In this document: piece by piece, positions 36,225 through 45,964 of the stretch
Layout: each line of letters opens with the position of its first letter
How positions within the stretch are numbered: position 1 is the stretch's first letter
Translations under genes and position numbers: made by a program
The notes under the pieces: model-generated
The model's input: the letters and a program-made list of their open reading frames with translations, nothing else
Database searches by the model: none
What the model was told of the DNA's origin: nothing
Assembly: GCF_025567625.1 (NCBI RefSeq)
Contig: NZ_JAOQJC010000008.1
Location: 1 to 64,000, forward strand
DNA from: Paenibacillus sp. J5C2022
GTDB lineage: Bacteria > Bacillota > Bacilli > Paenibacillales > Paenibacillaceae
Length of the DNA: 64,000 bases
Direction of reading: 5' to 3'

Positions 36225-36287
36225 AGTCTTTCCCTCCAACTTATAAAATCTCTATAAAGTCATTACTTTATTTTGTTAATTCATCTA

Positions 36288-37352
36288 TTACTGCCATAAA
36301 AACAAATACGGCACTATTCCACCTAGATTTTTTTCCAAATTAACGTACAATAGCAAGGGGGTAGTTAGTATCACAAAATAAATAGAAATAATTCTAAGCA
36401 TTTTATTATTTATACTAGATAAAGCATTTGGAATCAATAAAATTTGAAAAATACTAAAATATAATCCAACACGGCTAAAAAGTGAAAAATTCAGCGCGAG
36501 TAGTTGACATATTATAGAGAAAACCGCAAGGTAGTAAAGAGTATTATCATTTTTATCTTTTTCTACCACCTGTTTTTTTAAAAGTATAGCCGCAATGAAT
36601 ATTACTATATAAATTAACAAGAGCAATTGCCCTTCACCAGATAGTGCTCGCTCTAAACGAGTGCTATATTTAGTGTTCTGAAATAAAAAATTTAAGATAT
36701 CACTTCCAAACACGTAAACTATAGGCATGCTTATGAATGAAAATACTATTGTCTTATTGCTTATTTTTTTATCAATGATTAAATACATAATAAAAAAAAT
36801 AGCGGCTGTCTGATGTATAAAAAAAGCTATTATTACTATGAAAACAAATTTATATCTTGTATCCTTTGACAAAAAATTATAACTATACATGATAAGCGCC
36901 ATAGCTAAACCTTGTCTAATCATGGAAAAAAAACTAGTATAAAAGCCTAAACTAATTAATAGGTAATAACTTAACCAAATAATTTTAGAGTTCTTATCAA
37001 TACTCTTTTTAATTAGATATAATGTAAGAAGTGACATAACAGAAATATACCAAAAACTACTTAAGCTTACGTATGATAGCAATTTATTGATGTATGAATA
37101 ACCAATTTCAAATGTTGTAACACTTAATAGTGATTTATAATCTAAAAAATCAATATTTTTCACATTATAAAAGATATCAAGATATTTTTGAGTATCATAC
37201 GAGATATATGGAGATCTGAACGCCATAAAAATGAATAACTGCGAAAATAAAATCCAAGATATAATTTGGTTTCTACGGACATGATCATTTATTCCATAAC
37301 CAAAGAAACTCCAGAATGGAACTAGGACTAAATTAAATAAGTATAGAGCCAT
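36288..37352 (-). CDS. EpsG-family polysaccharide polymerase (Wzy type)
   Basis: A 354-residue protein with about nine to ten membrane segments. FRSPYISYDTQKYLDIFYNV in the first loop and FFSMIRQGLAMALIMYSYNFL fit the EpsG/Wzy family. In that family a periplasmic-side loop with Arg and Asp residues takes part in joining repeat units. It is the only polymerase candidate in the cluster. The gap to the upstream glycosyltransferase is three bases. Very AT-rich. Confidence 0.85.
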   Translation of the reverse strand: MALYLFNLVLVPFWSFFGYGINDHVRRNQIISWILFSQLFIFMAFRSPYISYDTQKYLDIFYNVKNIDFLDYKSLLSVTTFEIGYSYINKLLSYVSLSSFWYISVMSLLTLYLIKKSIDKNSKIIWLSYYLLISLGFYTSFFSMIRQGLAMALIMYSYNFLSKDTRYKFVFIVIIAFFIHQTAAIFFIMYLIIDKKISNKTIVFSFISMPIVYVFGSDILNFLFQNTKYSTRLERALSGEGQLLLLIYIVIFIAAILLKKQVVEKDKNDNTLYYLAVFSIICQLLALNFSLFSRVGLYFSIFQILLIPNALSSINNKMLRIISIYFVILTTPLLLYVNLEKNLGGIVPYLFLWQ

Positions 37353-37355
37353 CTT

Positions 37356-38555
37356 TTACTCATTCCTTATTGTTTTGTTATTCTTTAAAACAATATTTAT
37401 TATATTATATATGCTTTCCTTAAAAACAGTTGTACTGAACTTATTGGCTCTTTTTAATAGGACTTCTTTATCGAATTTTATGTTGTTTGATAATACTTCA
37501 TTTATGGATCTTGCTAGTATATTATGTTCTTTACTTATATTTTTATAATTAAAATCCACAGTATTGCTTAATACCGGCACTAATACTCCAAAGTCTACTT
37601 GTTCTGCAGCATCCAAAATACTTAAACTATTAAAGTTAACATGTAGTATCTCTCTTGGTCCGGACTTACAATCTGTTGATATTAGAGGAATATTGCAGGA
37701 CATAGCCTCAATTAGAGCATTAGGAAACCCCTCATGTACTGAAGGTAGTACAAATACATCACATTTTGAAAGAATTTTATACGGATTATTCTGATAACCC
37801 ACAAAAATAATATCTTCTGCAAACCCACTTTCGGCTGCCATCTTCTTAATTTCAGTTTCTAATTCACCTTGATCTCCAATAAAAACCAAGCCAATATCTG
37901 AATTTTTTTGCTTCAACAAGGATAAGGCTTTTAATAAGTGCCATTGCCCTTTATCTTTTTTAAACGAACCAAGAGTACATATAGTTCTATGACTTCTTAG
38001 AAACTCATATAGTTCATCAGATACCGGATGATCTTTTAAATCTTTAATTTTTTCGATATTTAATGGGTTATACAAAGTAAAGACTTTTTCTTTGCTCAAG
38101 CTGTTTTGTTCTAAAAACTCTTGACTCATCGTTTCTGATGGAAATATAATTCCATCTAATTTTTTCAACATCTTTGCATACATTTTATTTGATTCTTTAA
38201 ACTCAGTATATCCCCTACAAGAAATTATCTTCTTCCCTAAGTTACTAGAAAGGTAGTTTACAATATTGGCACTCCTCAAGAAACTAATTACTAAGTCTAA
38301 CTTAAGCTCTTTTTTCATTTTATTAAGTCTGTATACCCTTTTAAATACATTGCTTATCTTTCCTAATTTAGTTATATTGGAGGGACAATCAAGATTTATT
38401 AGTTGCCCTTCATAATCATAGCTAATTCTCTCACCATCGAATAAGATAACGTAGACTTCATTGTCCTCAGAAAAGATATAGGATAACTGGGCCAATACTC
38501 TTTCAGCCCCTCCATGAAGTAAATTAGGAATTAGTAATCCAATTTTCCTTTTCAT
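37356..38555 (-). CDS. Family 4 glycosyltransferase
   Basis: A 399-residue GT-B enzyme. The N-terminus (GLLIPNLLHGGAERVLAQLSYIF) carries the glycine-rich loop. The C-terminal donor domain has TLGSFKKDKGQWHLLKAL, VFVLPSVHEGFPNALIEAMSC and the E(x7)E-type region typical of GT4. It should act at the cytoplasmic face on the growing repeat unit. Ribosome site is weak (GATGGTG). Donor not predictable. Confidence 0.9.
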   Translation of the reverse strand: MKRKIGLLIPNLLHGGAERVLAQLSYIFSEDNEVYVILFDGERISYDYEGQLINLDCPSNITKLGKISNVFKRVYRLNKMKKELKLDLVISFLRSANIVNYLSSNLGKKIISCRGYTEFKESNKMYAKMLKKLDGIIFPSETMSQEFLEQNSLSKEKVFTLYNPLNIEKIKDLKDHPVSDELYEFLRSHRTICTLGSFKKDKGQWHLLKALSLLKQKNSDIGLVFIGDQGELETEIKKMAAESGFAEDIIFVGYQNNPYKILSKCDVFVLPSVHEGFPNALIEAMSCNIPLISTDCKSGPREILHVNFNSLSILDAAEQVDFGVLVPVLSNTVDFNYKNISKEHNILARSINEVLSNNIKFDKEVLLKRANKFSTTVFKESIYNIINIVLKNNKTIRNE

Positions 38556-38666
38556 TAAAACACCATCACAATCTAATGAATTGTTATATAAAATTGAGCT
38601 TTAAACTAAATTGAAATTACTTGATTTAAAAAACTCAACATATTATTGATCTTATATAGTCTATAT

Positions 38667-39644
38667 TCAAGATAAATTCTCCTTATACCACTCAGTTGCT
38701 GCTACAATTCCTCTCTCAAAACTCCAATCAGGATTATACCCTAGCAATGCTTTAGCTTTACTAATATCAGCATTACTATGTTTAATATCACCTTTACGAT
38801 CAGGCCCAAAATTTGGTTGAATATCTTTTCCTAATGCATTCATTAACTGTATATAGATATCGATTAAAGACTCTCTTCCACCAAAAGCAATATTATAAGC
38901 TTGTCCTGCTGCTTCATGCGATGCATTACAAGCCTTTAAGTTTGCTTCTATAACATTCTCAATATAAGTAAAGTCTCTACTCTGATTCCCATCGCCATTA
39001 ATCGTTGGGACCTCATTATTTAGCAATTGCTTTATAAATTTTGGAATAACCGCTGCATAGGCACCATTCGGATTTTGTCTTCTACCAAATACATTAAAAT
39101 AACGCATTCCATAAGTATCAAGCCCATACATTTTTGTGTAGAGTTTCGCATATTCTTCATTTACTTTTTTGGTTAGAGCATAAGGTGATAATACATTCCC
39201 CTCTCTTCCTTCCTTTTTCGGAAGATTAGGCTCATCACCATAAACTGATGAACTTGAAGCATAAACAAATTTCTTCACATTGTTTTGCTTCGCTGCCTCC
39301 ATCATATTTAAGGTCCCTTTTATATTTACTTCTTCATAAAACAATGGCATCTCAAAACTTCTTGGAACACTGCCCCATGCTGCCTGATTCAAAACATAAT
39401 CGACACCCTCACACGCCTTCATACAGGTGTCAAGATTACGAATATCTCCCTCAATAAATTCATAATTGGGAATATCTAAAAAGTCTTGTACATTCTCTTT
39501 TTTCCCAGTTGAGAAATTGTCCAGCCCTCTAACTTGATAACCTAATTTGAGTATTGCTTCTACCAAATTTGACCCAATAAAACCTGCCGATCCAGTCACT
39601 AAGAATTTTGACCCCTCTGGAAACTTTAAATATTCATATCCCAT
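38667..39644 (-). CDS. UDP-HexNAc/HexNAcA 4-epimerase, TviC/WbpP type
   Basis: About 325 residues. It is an extended short-chain dehydrogenase with GSAGFIGSNLVEAIL for NAD binding and the S...YxxxK catalytic set in ASSSSVYG and SPYALTKK. Start MGYEYLKFPEGSKFLVTG and RYFNVFGRRQNPNGAYAAVIP resemble WbpP/TviC, which interconvert UDP-GlcNAc and UDP-GalNAc or their uronic acids. The open frame reaches 39698, inside the dehydrogenase gene; TTGGAGG lies before the ATG at 39644, four bases after that gene's stop. Paired with the dehydrogenase it probably supplies UDP-GalNAcA or UDP-GlcNAcA. Confidence 0.85.
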   Translation of the reverse strand: MGYEYLKFPEGSKFLVTGSAGFIGSNLVEAILKLGYQVRGLDNFSTGKKENVQDFLDIPNYEFIEGDIRNLDTCMKACEGVDYVLNQAAWGSVPRSFEMPLFYEEVNIKGTLNMMEAAKQNNVKKFVYASSSSVYGDEPNLPKKEGREGNVLSPYALTKKVNEEYAKLYTKMYGLDTYGMRYFNVFGRRQNPNGAYAAVIPKFIKQLLNNEVPTINGDGNQSRDFTYIENVIEANLKACNASHEAAGQAYNIAFGGRESLIDIYIQLMNALGKDIQPNFGPDRKGDIKHSNADISKAKALLGYNPDWSFERGIVAATEWYKENLS

Positions 39645-39648
39645 CTTT

Positions 39649-41034
39649 TTATAGCCTCCAATACACAAATCCATTATCTTCCGCTTCTTTTTTATCAAAT
39701 AACCCTTTGAGATCCATCAATACACAATCATTCCTATTATCGGAATATAACTTAAACTCGGATGTAGTGGCTACTTCATTCATAACTTCTGGGATTGCAT
39801 TTTTATTTGGTCCAAACATCATTCTCACATCTTCAAATTGTATAGTTTTAAACTCTTTGTGTGGAACTGCAAAGATTACTGCATCCATTTCTTTTATATC
39901 TTCTATTTCAGAGAGATTAATTCTGTATTCACTCCATAGATCTCTTTTATTCGCTGTAGGGTCGACTACTTTGACGTCTACTCCATACTCCTCTAATTCT
40001 CTTATTAAATCTACTACTTTTGTATTTCTAACATCCGGACAGTTCTCTTTAAATGTAACACCAAATATAGCCACCTTGGCACCATTAATTTGCTTATTTG
40101 CTTTAATCATTTTTTTTACTGCACTTTCAGCAATATATTTCCCCATATCATCATTTATTTTTCTTCCTGAAAGAATTATTTGAGAATGGTAGCCCATTTG
40201 CTCTGCTCTATATGTTAGGTAGTAAGGATCAACCCCTATACAGTGACCACCTACCAGACCTGGAGAAAAGTTAAGAAAGTTCCATTTCGTCCGAGCAGCT
40301 TCTAATACTTCCTTTGTATCAATGCCCAATTTATTGAATATTATAGAAAGTTCATTCATAAAAGCAATATTAATATCACGTTGAGAATTCTCTATAACCT
40401 TTGCAGCCTCGGCCACTTTAATACTTGCTGCTTTATAAACACCAGCTTCAACAACTAATTCATATACTTTCGATATAACATCTAATGTTTCTTCATCTTG
40501 GCCTGCTACAACCTTAATAATAGTCTCTAGTCTATGAACTTTATCTCCAGGATTAATTCTTTCTGGTGAATAACCAACTTTAAAATCCACACCACATTTA
40601 AGGCTGGATTCTTTTTCCAATATCGGAATACAAATATCCTCCGTTACTCCTGGATAAACAGTTGATTCAAAGACAACTACTGAGCCTTTTGTTAAGTTTC
40701 TACCTAAAGTACAGCTTGCGGATTCTAACGGTGATAAATTAGGTGTATGATCATCTTTTACAGGTGTAGGTACTGCCACGATATGAAATTTCGCCTCTCT
40801 AAGTCTCGTCTCATCTGAAGTGAAATCAACAGTTGTGCTTTTAATCCCTTCATTTCCCACTTCATTTGTTGGATCAATACCGTTTTTATAAAGTTCAATT
40901 TTTTGTTTATTTACATCAAAACCAACTACATCTACTTTCTTAGCAAATGCAACCGCGATTGGCATACCCACATAACCTAGTCCTACAAGCGATATCTTCT
41001 CTTTTTTTTTTACTATGTCCTTATATAAATTCAT
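39649..41034 (-). CDS. Nucleotide-sugar 6-dehydrogenase, TviB/WbpO type
   Basis: A 461-residue enzyme of the UDP-glucose/UDP-ManNAc dehydrogenase superfamily. The N-terminal NAD site is SLVGLGYVGMPIAVAF, and the catalytic Cys lies in GGHCIGVDPYYL (about residue 265). The C-terminal domain has IFGVTFKENCPDVRNTKVVDLI. Its resemblance is to TviB/WbpO, which oxidise UDP-GlcNAc or UDP-GalNAc to the uronic acid, rather than to UDP-glucose dehydrogenase. It directly precedes the TviC/WbpP-like gene, as in the Salmonella Vi and Pseudomonas O6 clusters. This points to an acidic HexNAcA residue in the polymer. Start has AGGGGG. Confidence 0.88.
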   Translation of the reverse strand: MNLYKDIVKKKEKISLVGLGYVGMPIAVAFAKKVDVVGFDVNKQKIELYKNGIDPTNEVGNEGIKSTTVDFTSDETRLREAKFHIVAVPTPVKDDHTPNLSPLESASCTLGRNLTKGSVVVFESTVYPGVTEDICIPILEKESSLKCGVDFKVGYSPERINPGDKVHRLETIIKVVAGQDEETLDVISKVYELVVEAGVYKAASIKVAEAAKVIENSQRDINIAFMNELSIIFNKLGIDTKEVLEAARTKWNFLNFSPGLVGGHCIGVDPYYLTYRAEQMGYHSQIILSGRKINDDMGKYIAESAVKKMIKANKQINGAKVAIFGVTFKENCPDVRNTKVVDLIRELEEYGVDVKVVDPTANKRDLWSEYRINLSEIEDIKEMDAVIFAVPHKEFKTIQFEDVRMMFGPNKNAIPEVMNEVATTSEFKLYSDNRNDCVLMDLKGLFDKKEAEDNGFVYWRL

Positions 41035-41045
41035 ATATTAACCCC

Positions 41046-42101
41046 CTAGATAATTTCATCATTTTCAATTACATCTAACATAATTCTTATTATATTTTCT
41101 GGTTTGAAATTTTCAGCTTTTAAAATACAATTTGTCTTCATCTGTAAGATTACTTCAGGACTTCCATAAATTTCTTCAAGTTTAATTTTCAAATCACTTA
41201 CGTTACCAAACTCGTATGTCAATCCGTCTACCCCATCATTAATTACATCTGAGTAAGAATCCCATCGGGATGCTAATACAGGAACACCTGAGCAAAATGA
41301 GTCTAGGATTGAACCTGGAAATCCTTCAGTTCTATATCTAGTGGGAAATATTTGCATAAAATAATTTTTAAGGATATTTCCGACATTATTTGTATCTGCT
41401 ACGCCTTTATACATTATATAGCTAGGAAAATTTCCCCTTATTCTATCAAACTCTTCTTTGTATTCATTATCAACTGGACCATATATATCTAAATGATACT
41501 TTTCCTTTTCTTTATTAATTTCTTTAATCACGGATATTAAATCTCCAATCCCTTTTTGTGAAGTAACTCTAGAAATAAAGCATATCTTCAAGGGTTTGGT
41601 AATATTAGGATCTAACTCTTCTTTTTTTAGAATTTCTATTGCTTTAAAGTTGGGAAAAACATAAACATTTTTGATTCCTTTTTTGTTAAGTTCATTCTTT
41701 AGATAGTTTGTTTGTACGAAGACTCCATCTAATCTTTTTAAAATTCCCACAAAATACTTGTTCTGATTTAAAAAGTTCGGTAACCAACCGCCGATTACAT
41801 TATAATAAACCTTTGTTTTTAAAACTGTTTTAAATAGCACAGCAATTGGAACTATGAATTTAACTGCATTAGCATCAGGAAATAAAATTAATGCGTTACT
41901 CTGTTTTTCTAGATTTATGAAATTTATAAGCGTTTTTAACGGTTGTTTTCTCCATTGATGATAGCTCATCTGAATCACTGAACTTTGTTTTGAATGTTCA
42001 ATAATAGCTTGTGTTACATTAATTGATCGTATAGTTTGACCATTTGGAACAGTCGTTGCATCACCATAATAGGCGCACGTTCCTATTTTTAATGGACTCA
42101 T
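41046..42101 (-). CDS. Family 4 glycosyltransferase
   Basis: A 351-residue GT-B enzyme. The donor-binding half has ICFISRVTSQKGIGDLISVI, IFPTRYRTEGFPGSILDSFCSGVPVLASRW and an EGFPG...DSF motif typical of GT4. The N-terminal half is short and poorly conserved. GGAGGAGAATT before the ATG is a strong ribosome site. It lies 11 bases before the dehydrogenase gene. Probably one of five transferases assembling the repeat unit. Confidence 0.88.
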   Translation of the reverse strand: MSPLKIGTCAYYGDATTVPNGQTIRSINVTQAIIEHSKQSSVIQMSYHQWRKQPLKTLINFINLEKQSNALILFPDANAVKFIVPIAVLFKTVLKTKVYYNVIGGWLPNFLNQNKYFVGILKRLDGVFVQTNYLKNELNKKGIKNVYVFPNFKAIEILKKEELDPNITKPLKICFISRVTSQKGIGDLISVIKEINKEKEKYHLDIYGPVDNEYKEEFDRIRGNFPSYIMYKGVADTNNVGNILKNYFMQIFPTRYRTEGFPGSILDSFCSGVPVLASRWDSYSDVINDGVDGLTYEFGNVSDLKIKLEEIYGSPEVILQMKTNCILKAENFKPENIIRIMLDVIENDEII

Positions 42102-42137
42102 AATTCTCCTCCATAAGATTCATAAATTATCAAGATA

Positions 42138-43088
42138 TCATCTTCTTTTTATTAATAACATTAAACAATCAGTGGGAGAAGAAAGCAATGATTTAAACCC
42201 ATATTTTAAGAAAATAAACAGACGTTTCCGCCTTAACTCAACGAACGCTAAAACAGCATAATGCCTCATCTTAATATATCTTTTATCATACGATGATAAT
42301 ACATCAAAATATTTTTTTTTATGCTCATACAGATCATTTTCTCCTGAAATTTTACTCTCTCCGCTTGACAATCCTTCATACTTTGTGTGAACATATGCTT
42401 TAACATCACACACTGGGAGATAGCTGAATTTTCCACCACCCTCAATGGCTTTCTGCATTAGATAGAACTCATCACCTATATTTATGTGCGGAAATCCTCC
42501 AATTATCTTCAAATATTGCTTTTTAAACATCATTACATCAGTTCCTGTCATATGATACTTAAGATGATATTTAAACAGATGATCTTCAGAGAAAAATTTA
42601 AGATATTTTCTATAACGTTTCTCAAGCAATTTATCCGCTTCATTATACAAGTATATATCGGTTATAGAGTAATCTGATTTACTTTCTATCATGTGCATAA
42701 CTTGATTTTTCACTTTATCAGGCAAGTATATATCGTCATCATCAAGAAATGTAATGTACTCTCCACTTGCTTTACTTATTCCGATATTTCTAGTCATTGC
42801 AGAGCCTTTGTTTTCTTCATTTTTTATATAAATTAATTCAAAGTCTAGTAGTGGCCTCACTTTTTGAATAATCTTCACTACTTCCCTGTTCCAGTTATCA
42901 TTTGCATTATCATCAACTACAATAACTTCTATTTCAGCATATGATTGGTCAACTAAGGATAACATGGCTTTTTTTAATGTTTCTTTTCTTCTGAATGTTG
43001 AAATAATCACGCTCACAATAGGGTTTGGTATATTATTTGTTTTATCCGATCCAATTACATAATGCTGTTCTTCAATGGTTTCATTCAT
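42138..43088 (-). CDS. Family 2 glycosyltransferase
   Basis: A 316-residue GT-A enzyme. NPIVSVIISTFRRKETLKKAM, VIVVDDNANDNW and the metal-site motif FLDDDD (about residues 115-120) are clear. A longer N-terminal tail of about 20 residues precedes the domain. Ribosome site AGGAGATAAAA. It follows a gap of about 670 bases and may be the first gene of a separate transcript covering the AT-rich part of the cluster. Confidence 0.9.
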   Translation of the reverse strand: MNETIEEQHYVIGSDKTNNIPNPIVSVIISTFRRKETLKKAMLSLVDQSYAEIEVIVVDDNANDNWNREVVKIIQKVRPLLDFELIYIKNEENKGSAMTRNIGISKASGEYITFLDDDDIYLPDKVKNQVMHMIESKSDYSITDIYLYNEADKLLEKRYRKYLKFFSEDHLFKYHLKYHMTGTDVMMFKKQYLKIIGGFPHINIGDEFYLMQKAIEGGGKFSYLPVCDVKAYVHTKYEGLSSGESKISGENDLYEHKKKYFDVLSSYDKRYIKMRHYAVLAFVELRRKRLFIFLKYGFKSLLSSPTDCLMLLIKRR

Positions 43089-43762
43089 GCTATTTTATCT
43101 CCTATACGTTACCGATAATTATCTTTTTCTATTGGCAAATGAAGTCAAGACATTATTATAACTTTCTTAGGCTTAAAGATAAGGCCACGATTAGTATAAA
43201 GATAACAACATAAGAACATTAACGCCCACCATTTTGAGAATATAAGATTCACCTGTACATAAAAGCTGAAGTCTGATAAGCCACAGATTGAATAATTGTA
43301 GCACTACAGATTTCGTACAATCCCGTATAGTTGTACATAGTTATGAGAAAGACTTCTTATTACTTAATGCTGTGGTATAAACGAAACTGTTATCCAGTTT
43401 ACCAAGGCTAAGTTATAACGAGACTACTGATTTATAACAACAACAAGATACATCCAATCTTGTCGTAAACGAATGTACCCTACCCAACAACCAAATATAT
43501 GATTAGACCGCACGATGGTCAAGCCTCGAAGCAAATATAGGTAGATGCGATGCATTATATTTTTTGTTGCGATTGCACAGAAGTGGGGCAGGTTAGATAA
43601 ACAAGCCCCAACTCACACATTACACTTGTACCGTTTAGTAGTGAATGTTGTCAGTTCAGTTTCGTTCTCATTCTCGAGATGCTTTTTAAGGTCATCTATA
43701 AACAATTGGCACAAGTTCTGTATGACTTCGGTTCTTCACTCATAATTGTCTTAATTCATTAG
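43089..43762. other. Non-coding gap within the polysaccharide cluster
   Basis: About 670 bases with no gene that I can support. Short frames such as 43545-43745 on the plus strand lack ribosome sites and family features. The right part could be a decayed sequence. Promoter-like elements for the gene at 42138-43088 lie at its left end. Confidence 0.6.
43118..43148 (-). promoter_or_regulatory. Possible promoter upstream of the AT-rich glycosyltransferase block
   Basis: On the minus strand TTGACT (43148-43143) is followed after 19 bases by GATAAT (43123-43118), just before the glycosyltransferase start at 43088. A separate TATAAT lies at 43160-43155 without a good -35 element. The spacing is long, so this is tentative. 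Confidence 0.3.
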
Positions 43763-44395
43763 TCAGTCCATTATATTTGATACTGTAGCTTCCTTTCTTG
43801 AAGCCCTAGTTCCACCCTCAACAATACCTTCTCTTTTTAAAACACTAACAAGAGTGAAAAGGAAACACCTAAAATCCATCCTTACTCCAAGCTTCTCCAC
43901 ATACTCCCCATCCAACTTTGCTTTAACTTTAACAGGAAGTTCATCTCGTCCATTAATTTGTGCCCAACCAGTCAGGCCTGGATAAATATCATTGGCACCA
44001 TATTTGTCACGCTCTTCAATTAAGTCGTATTGGTTCCAGAGGGCTGGACGTGGTCCAATAATACTCATTTCACCTTTTAAAATATTGATAATTTGAGGCA
44101 ATTCATCAAGACTTGACTTTCGCAGGAACTGACCTAATCTTGTGATAAATGCTGTAGGATTTTGCAGCATGTGTGTAGGAGTATCTTTAGGCGCATCAGT
44201 ACGCATAGTTCGGAATTTTAAAATATAGAAATGCTTTTTATTTTTTCCCACTCGTTTTTGTTTAAAGAATACTGGACCTTTAGAATCAAATTTTATTAAG
44301 AGTGCTATAATCATCATAATTGGAGATAGGACCACGATTGCTACAAATGATAATAAAATATCAACTATAAACTTAACACCCTTGTAAAACTTCAT
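43763..44395 (-). CDS. Initiating sugar-phosphate transferase (bacterial sugar transferase family)
   Basis: A 210-residue monotopic phosphoglycosyl transferase. One N-terminal hydrophobic re-entrant helix (ILLSFVAIVVLSPIMMIIALLI) precedes GPVFFKQKRVGKNKKHFYILKFRTM, SSLDELPQIINILKGEMSIIGPRP and YPGLTGWAQINGRD, all hallmarks of PF02397. The DE pair in LDELPQ is catalytic. It attaches the first sugar phosphate to undecaprenyl phosphate and so primes the repeat unit. Short EpsL/PglC-like form. The AGGTGATAAC site is good, and it follows galU by 15 bases. Confidence 0.93.
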   Translation of the reverse strand: MKFYKGVKFIVDILLSFVAIVVLSPIMMIIALLIKFDSKGPVFFKQKRVGKNKKHFYILKFRTMRTDAPKDTPTHMLQNPTAFITRLGQFLRKSSLDELPQIINILKGEMSIIGPRPALWNQYDLIEERDKYGANDIYPGLTGWAQINGRDELPVKVKAKLDGEYVEKLGVRMDFRCFLFTLVSVLKREGIVEGGTRASRKEATVSNIMD

Positions 44396-44410
44396 GTTAT
44401 CACCTACATG

Positions 44411-45283
44411 TTAGTTTTTTGATTCAACTACACCTCTTAGGTACTCCATCAGTTCATCTCTCAAATCGTCACGCTGAAGGGCAAATTCCAGCTGTGTTTT
44501 AATAAACCCTATCTTCTCACCAACGTCATATCTTGTTCCTTCAAATTCATAAGCGTAAACCGCTTCAGTGTTGTTCAATTGAGCTATCGCATCAGTGAGT
44601 TGAATTTCCCCGCCTGCGCCTGGTTTTTGTTTTTCTAAGATGTCGAAGATTGAAGGACTAAGAATGTATCTACCTAAAATAGCTACGTTCGATGGAGCAT
44701 CTTCCTGGCTGGGCTTTTCGACTAAATTCTTAACGTTATATAACCGATCATGAATAGCTTGGCCATCAACGATACCATATCGTGATACTTCATCTTCCTC
44801 CACACTCTGAACGCCAATGATGGACGATTTGTACCGATCATATTGCTCAATCATCTGCTTCAAGCAAGGCTTTTCGGCTTGCACAATATCATCGCCCAAC
44901 AATACAGCGAACGGTTCATTCCCAATAAACTTCCGGGCACACCATATCGCGTGCCCCAGCCCCTTCGCTTCCTTTTGTCTTATATAATGTATATCGACCA
45001 TCTTGGAGGACTTCTGAACTTCGTTCAGCAGATCAATTTTTCCCTTTTCCAGCAAATTTTGCTCCAACTCGAAAGAGTTATCGAAGTGATCTTCGATTGC
45101 ACGTTTGCCCTTACCAGTCACGATAATGATATCCTCTATGCCGGACTCAACGGCTTCTTCTACAATGTATTGAATGGTCGGCTTATCTACGATCGGGAGC
45201 ATTTCCTTCGGCATCGCCTTCGTTGCGGGAAGGAATCTGGTTCCAAGCCCCGCAGCAGGAATAATGGCTTTTCTGACCTTCAT
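44411..45283 (-). CDS. galU: UTP-glucose-1-phosphate uridylyltransferase
   Basis: 290 residues from the ATG at 45283. [31 protein letters not shown] is the nucleotide-binding signature of GalU/GtaB, and [21 protein letters not shown] and [15 protein letters not shown] complete the match. It makes UDP-glucose for the exopolysaccharide and other envelope glycans. The frame runs back to 45352, overlapping the next gene, but GGAGGACGAGAA before the ATG at 45283 marks the start. Its GC content is intermediate between the two halves of the cluster. Confidence 0.94.
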   Translation of the reverse strand: MKVRKAIIPAAGLGTRFLPATKAMPKEMLPIVDKPTIQYIVEEAVESGIEDIIIVTGKGKRAIEDHFDNSFELEQNLLEKGKIDLLNEVQKSSKMVDIHYIRQKEAKGLGHAIWCARKFIGNEPFAVLLGDDIVQAEKPCLKQMIEQYDRYKSSIIGVQSVEEDEVSRYGIVDGQAIHDRLYNVKNLVEKPSQEDAPSNVAILGRYILSPSIFDILEKQKPGAGGEIQLTDAIAQLNNTEAVYAYEFEGTRYDVGEKIGFIKTQLEFALQRDDLRDELMEYLRGVVESKN

Positions 45284-45326
45284 TTCTCGTCCTCCATCCT
45301 GTTTTTCTTCACTTACCTTATTAAAA

Positions 45327-45935
45327 CTATTTATCTTTTGATACCTCTTCATAACTCTTTCCTTGGCTCAATCCATACTTCTTGGCGATTTCGATTAAAT
45401 CATCGTATTGTTCAGGAGAGAGCTTCTCTAAAATCAAGTTCCTTGCCTCTTTCTTCTCTTCCTTCGACAACCCGCCACTAGCCAGCTCCTGAAGAGCCTT
45501 CAGATCATCCATGCTTAGCTCTTTCAGAAAGACAGCCGTCAACTTCGCCTTCTCATTGACGGTGATTTTCTCCTGCACATCCTTCGCCTTATCCGTGCTG
45601 ATCTCAGGATTGTATTTGTCCTCTTCTCCGTTATTGGAAGAGGATGGATTCCCATCAGCATCTGTTGCTGAATCTTTGTCATTGTTTAGAATTTGTTCAG
45701 GATCATCTGGTAATGTTTGTTTGTCATCTGATGGTTGTTGGGATGTAGTGCCATTATTTTCGGAAGAATCGTTCGGATTAGCATTATCTGCTATTAATTC
45801 TTCCCCTAAACTGTCCGATAATGAAGCAAGAAGCCTATCCACAGCGTAATTCGCTGCGAATAGACCGCCTATACCGAGAAGGATGACGATGGATGCTGTC
45901 CATAGGATAATCTTTTTCCACTTAGTCTTACGCAT
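45327..45935 (-). CDS. Membrane-anchored acidic protein, unknown function
   Basis: About 202 residues. One N-terminal membrane segment ([22 protein letters not shown]) is followed by an Asn/Ser/Asp-rich acidic linker (about 50-115). The C-terminal part is a helical, Lys/Glu-rich domain of about 80 residues ([33 protein letters not shown]). It lies between the EpsC-type dehydratase and GalU in the same orientation, so it is probably an accessory of polymer assembly or export. GGAGG lies before the ATG at 45935. No family recognised. Confidence 0.75.
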   Translation of the reverse strand: MRKTKWKKIILWTASIVILLGIGGLFAANYAVDRLLASLSDSLGEELIADNANPNDSSENNGTTSQQPSDDKQTLPDDPEQILNNDKDSATDADGNPSSSNNGEEDKYNPEISTDKAKDVQEKITVNEKAKLTAVFLKELSMDDLKALQELASGGLSKEEKKEARNLILEKLSPEQYDDLIEIAKKYGLSQGKSYEEVSKDK

Positions 45936-45964
45936 TGTAATGGCCTCCATATGCTCAGATTGAA

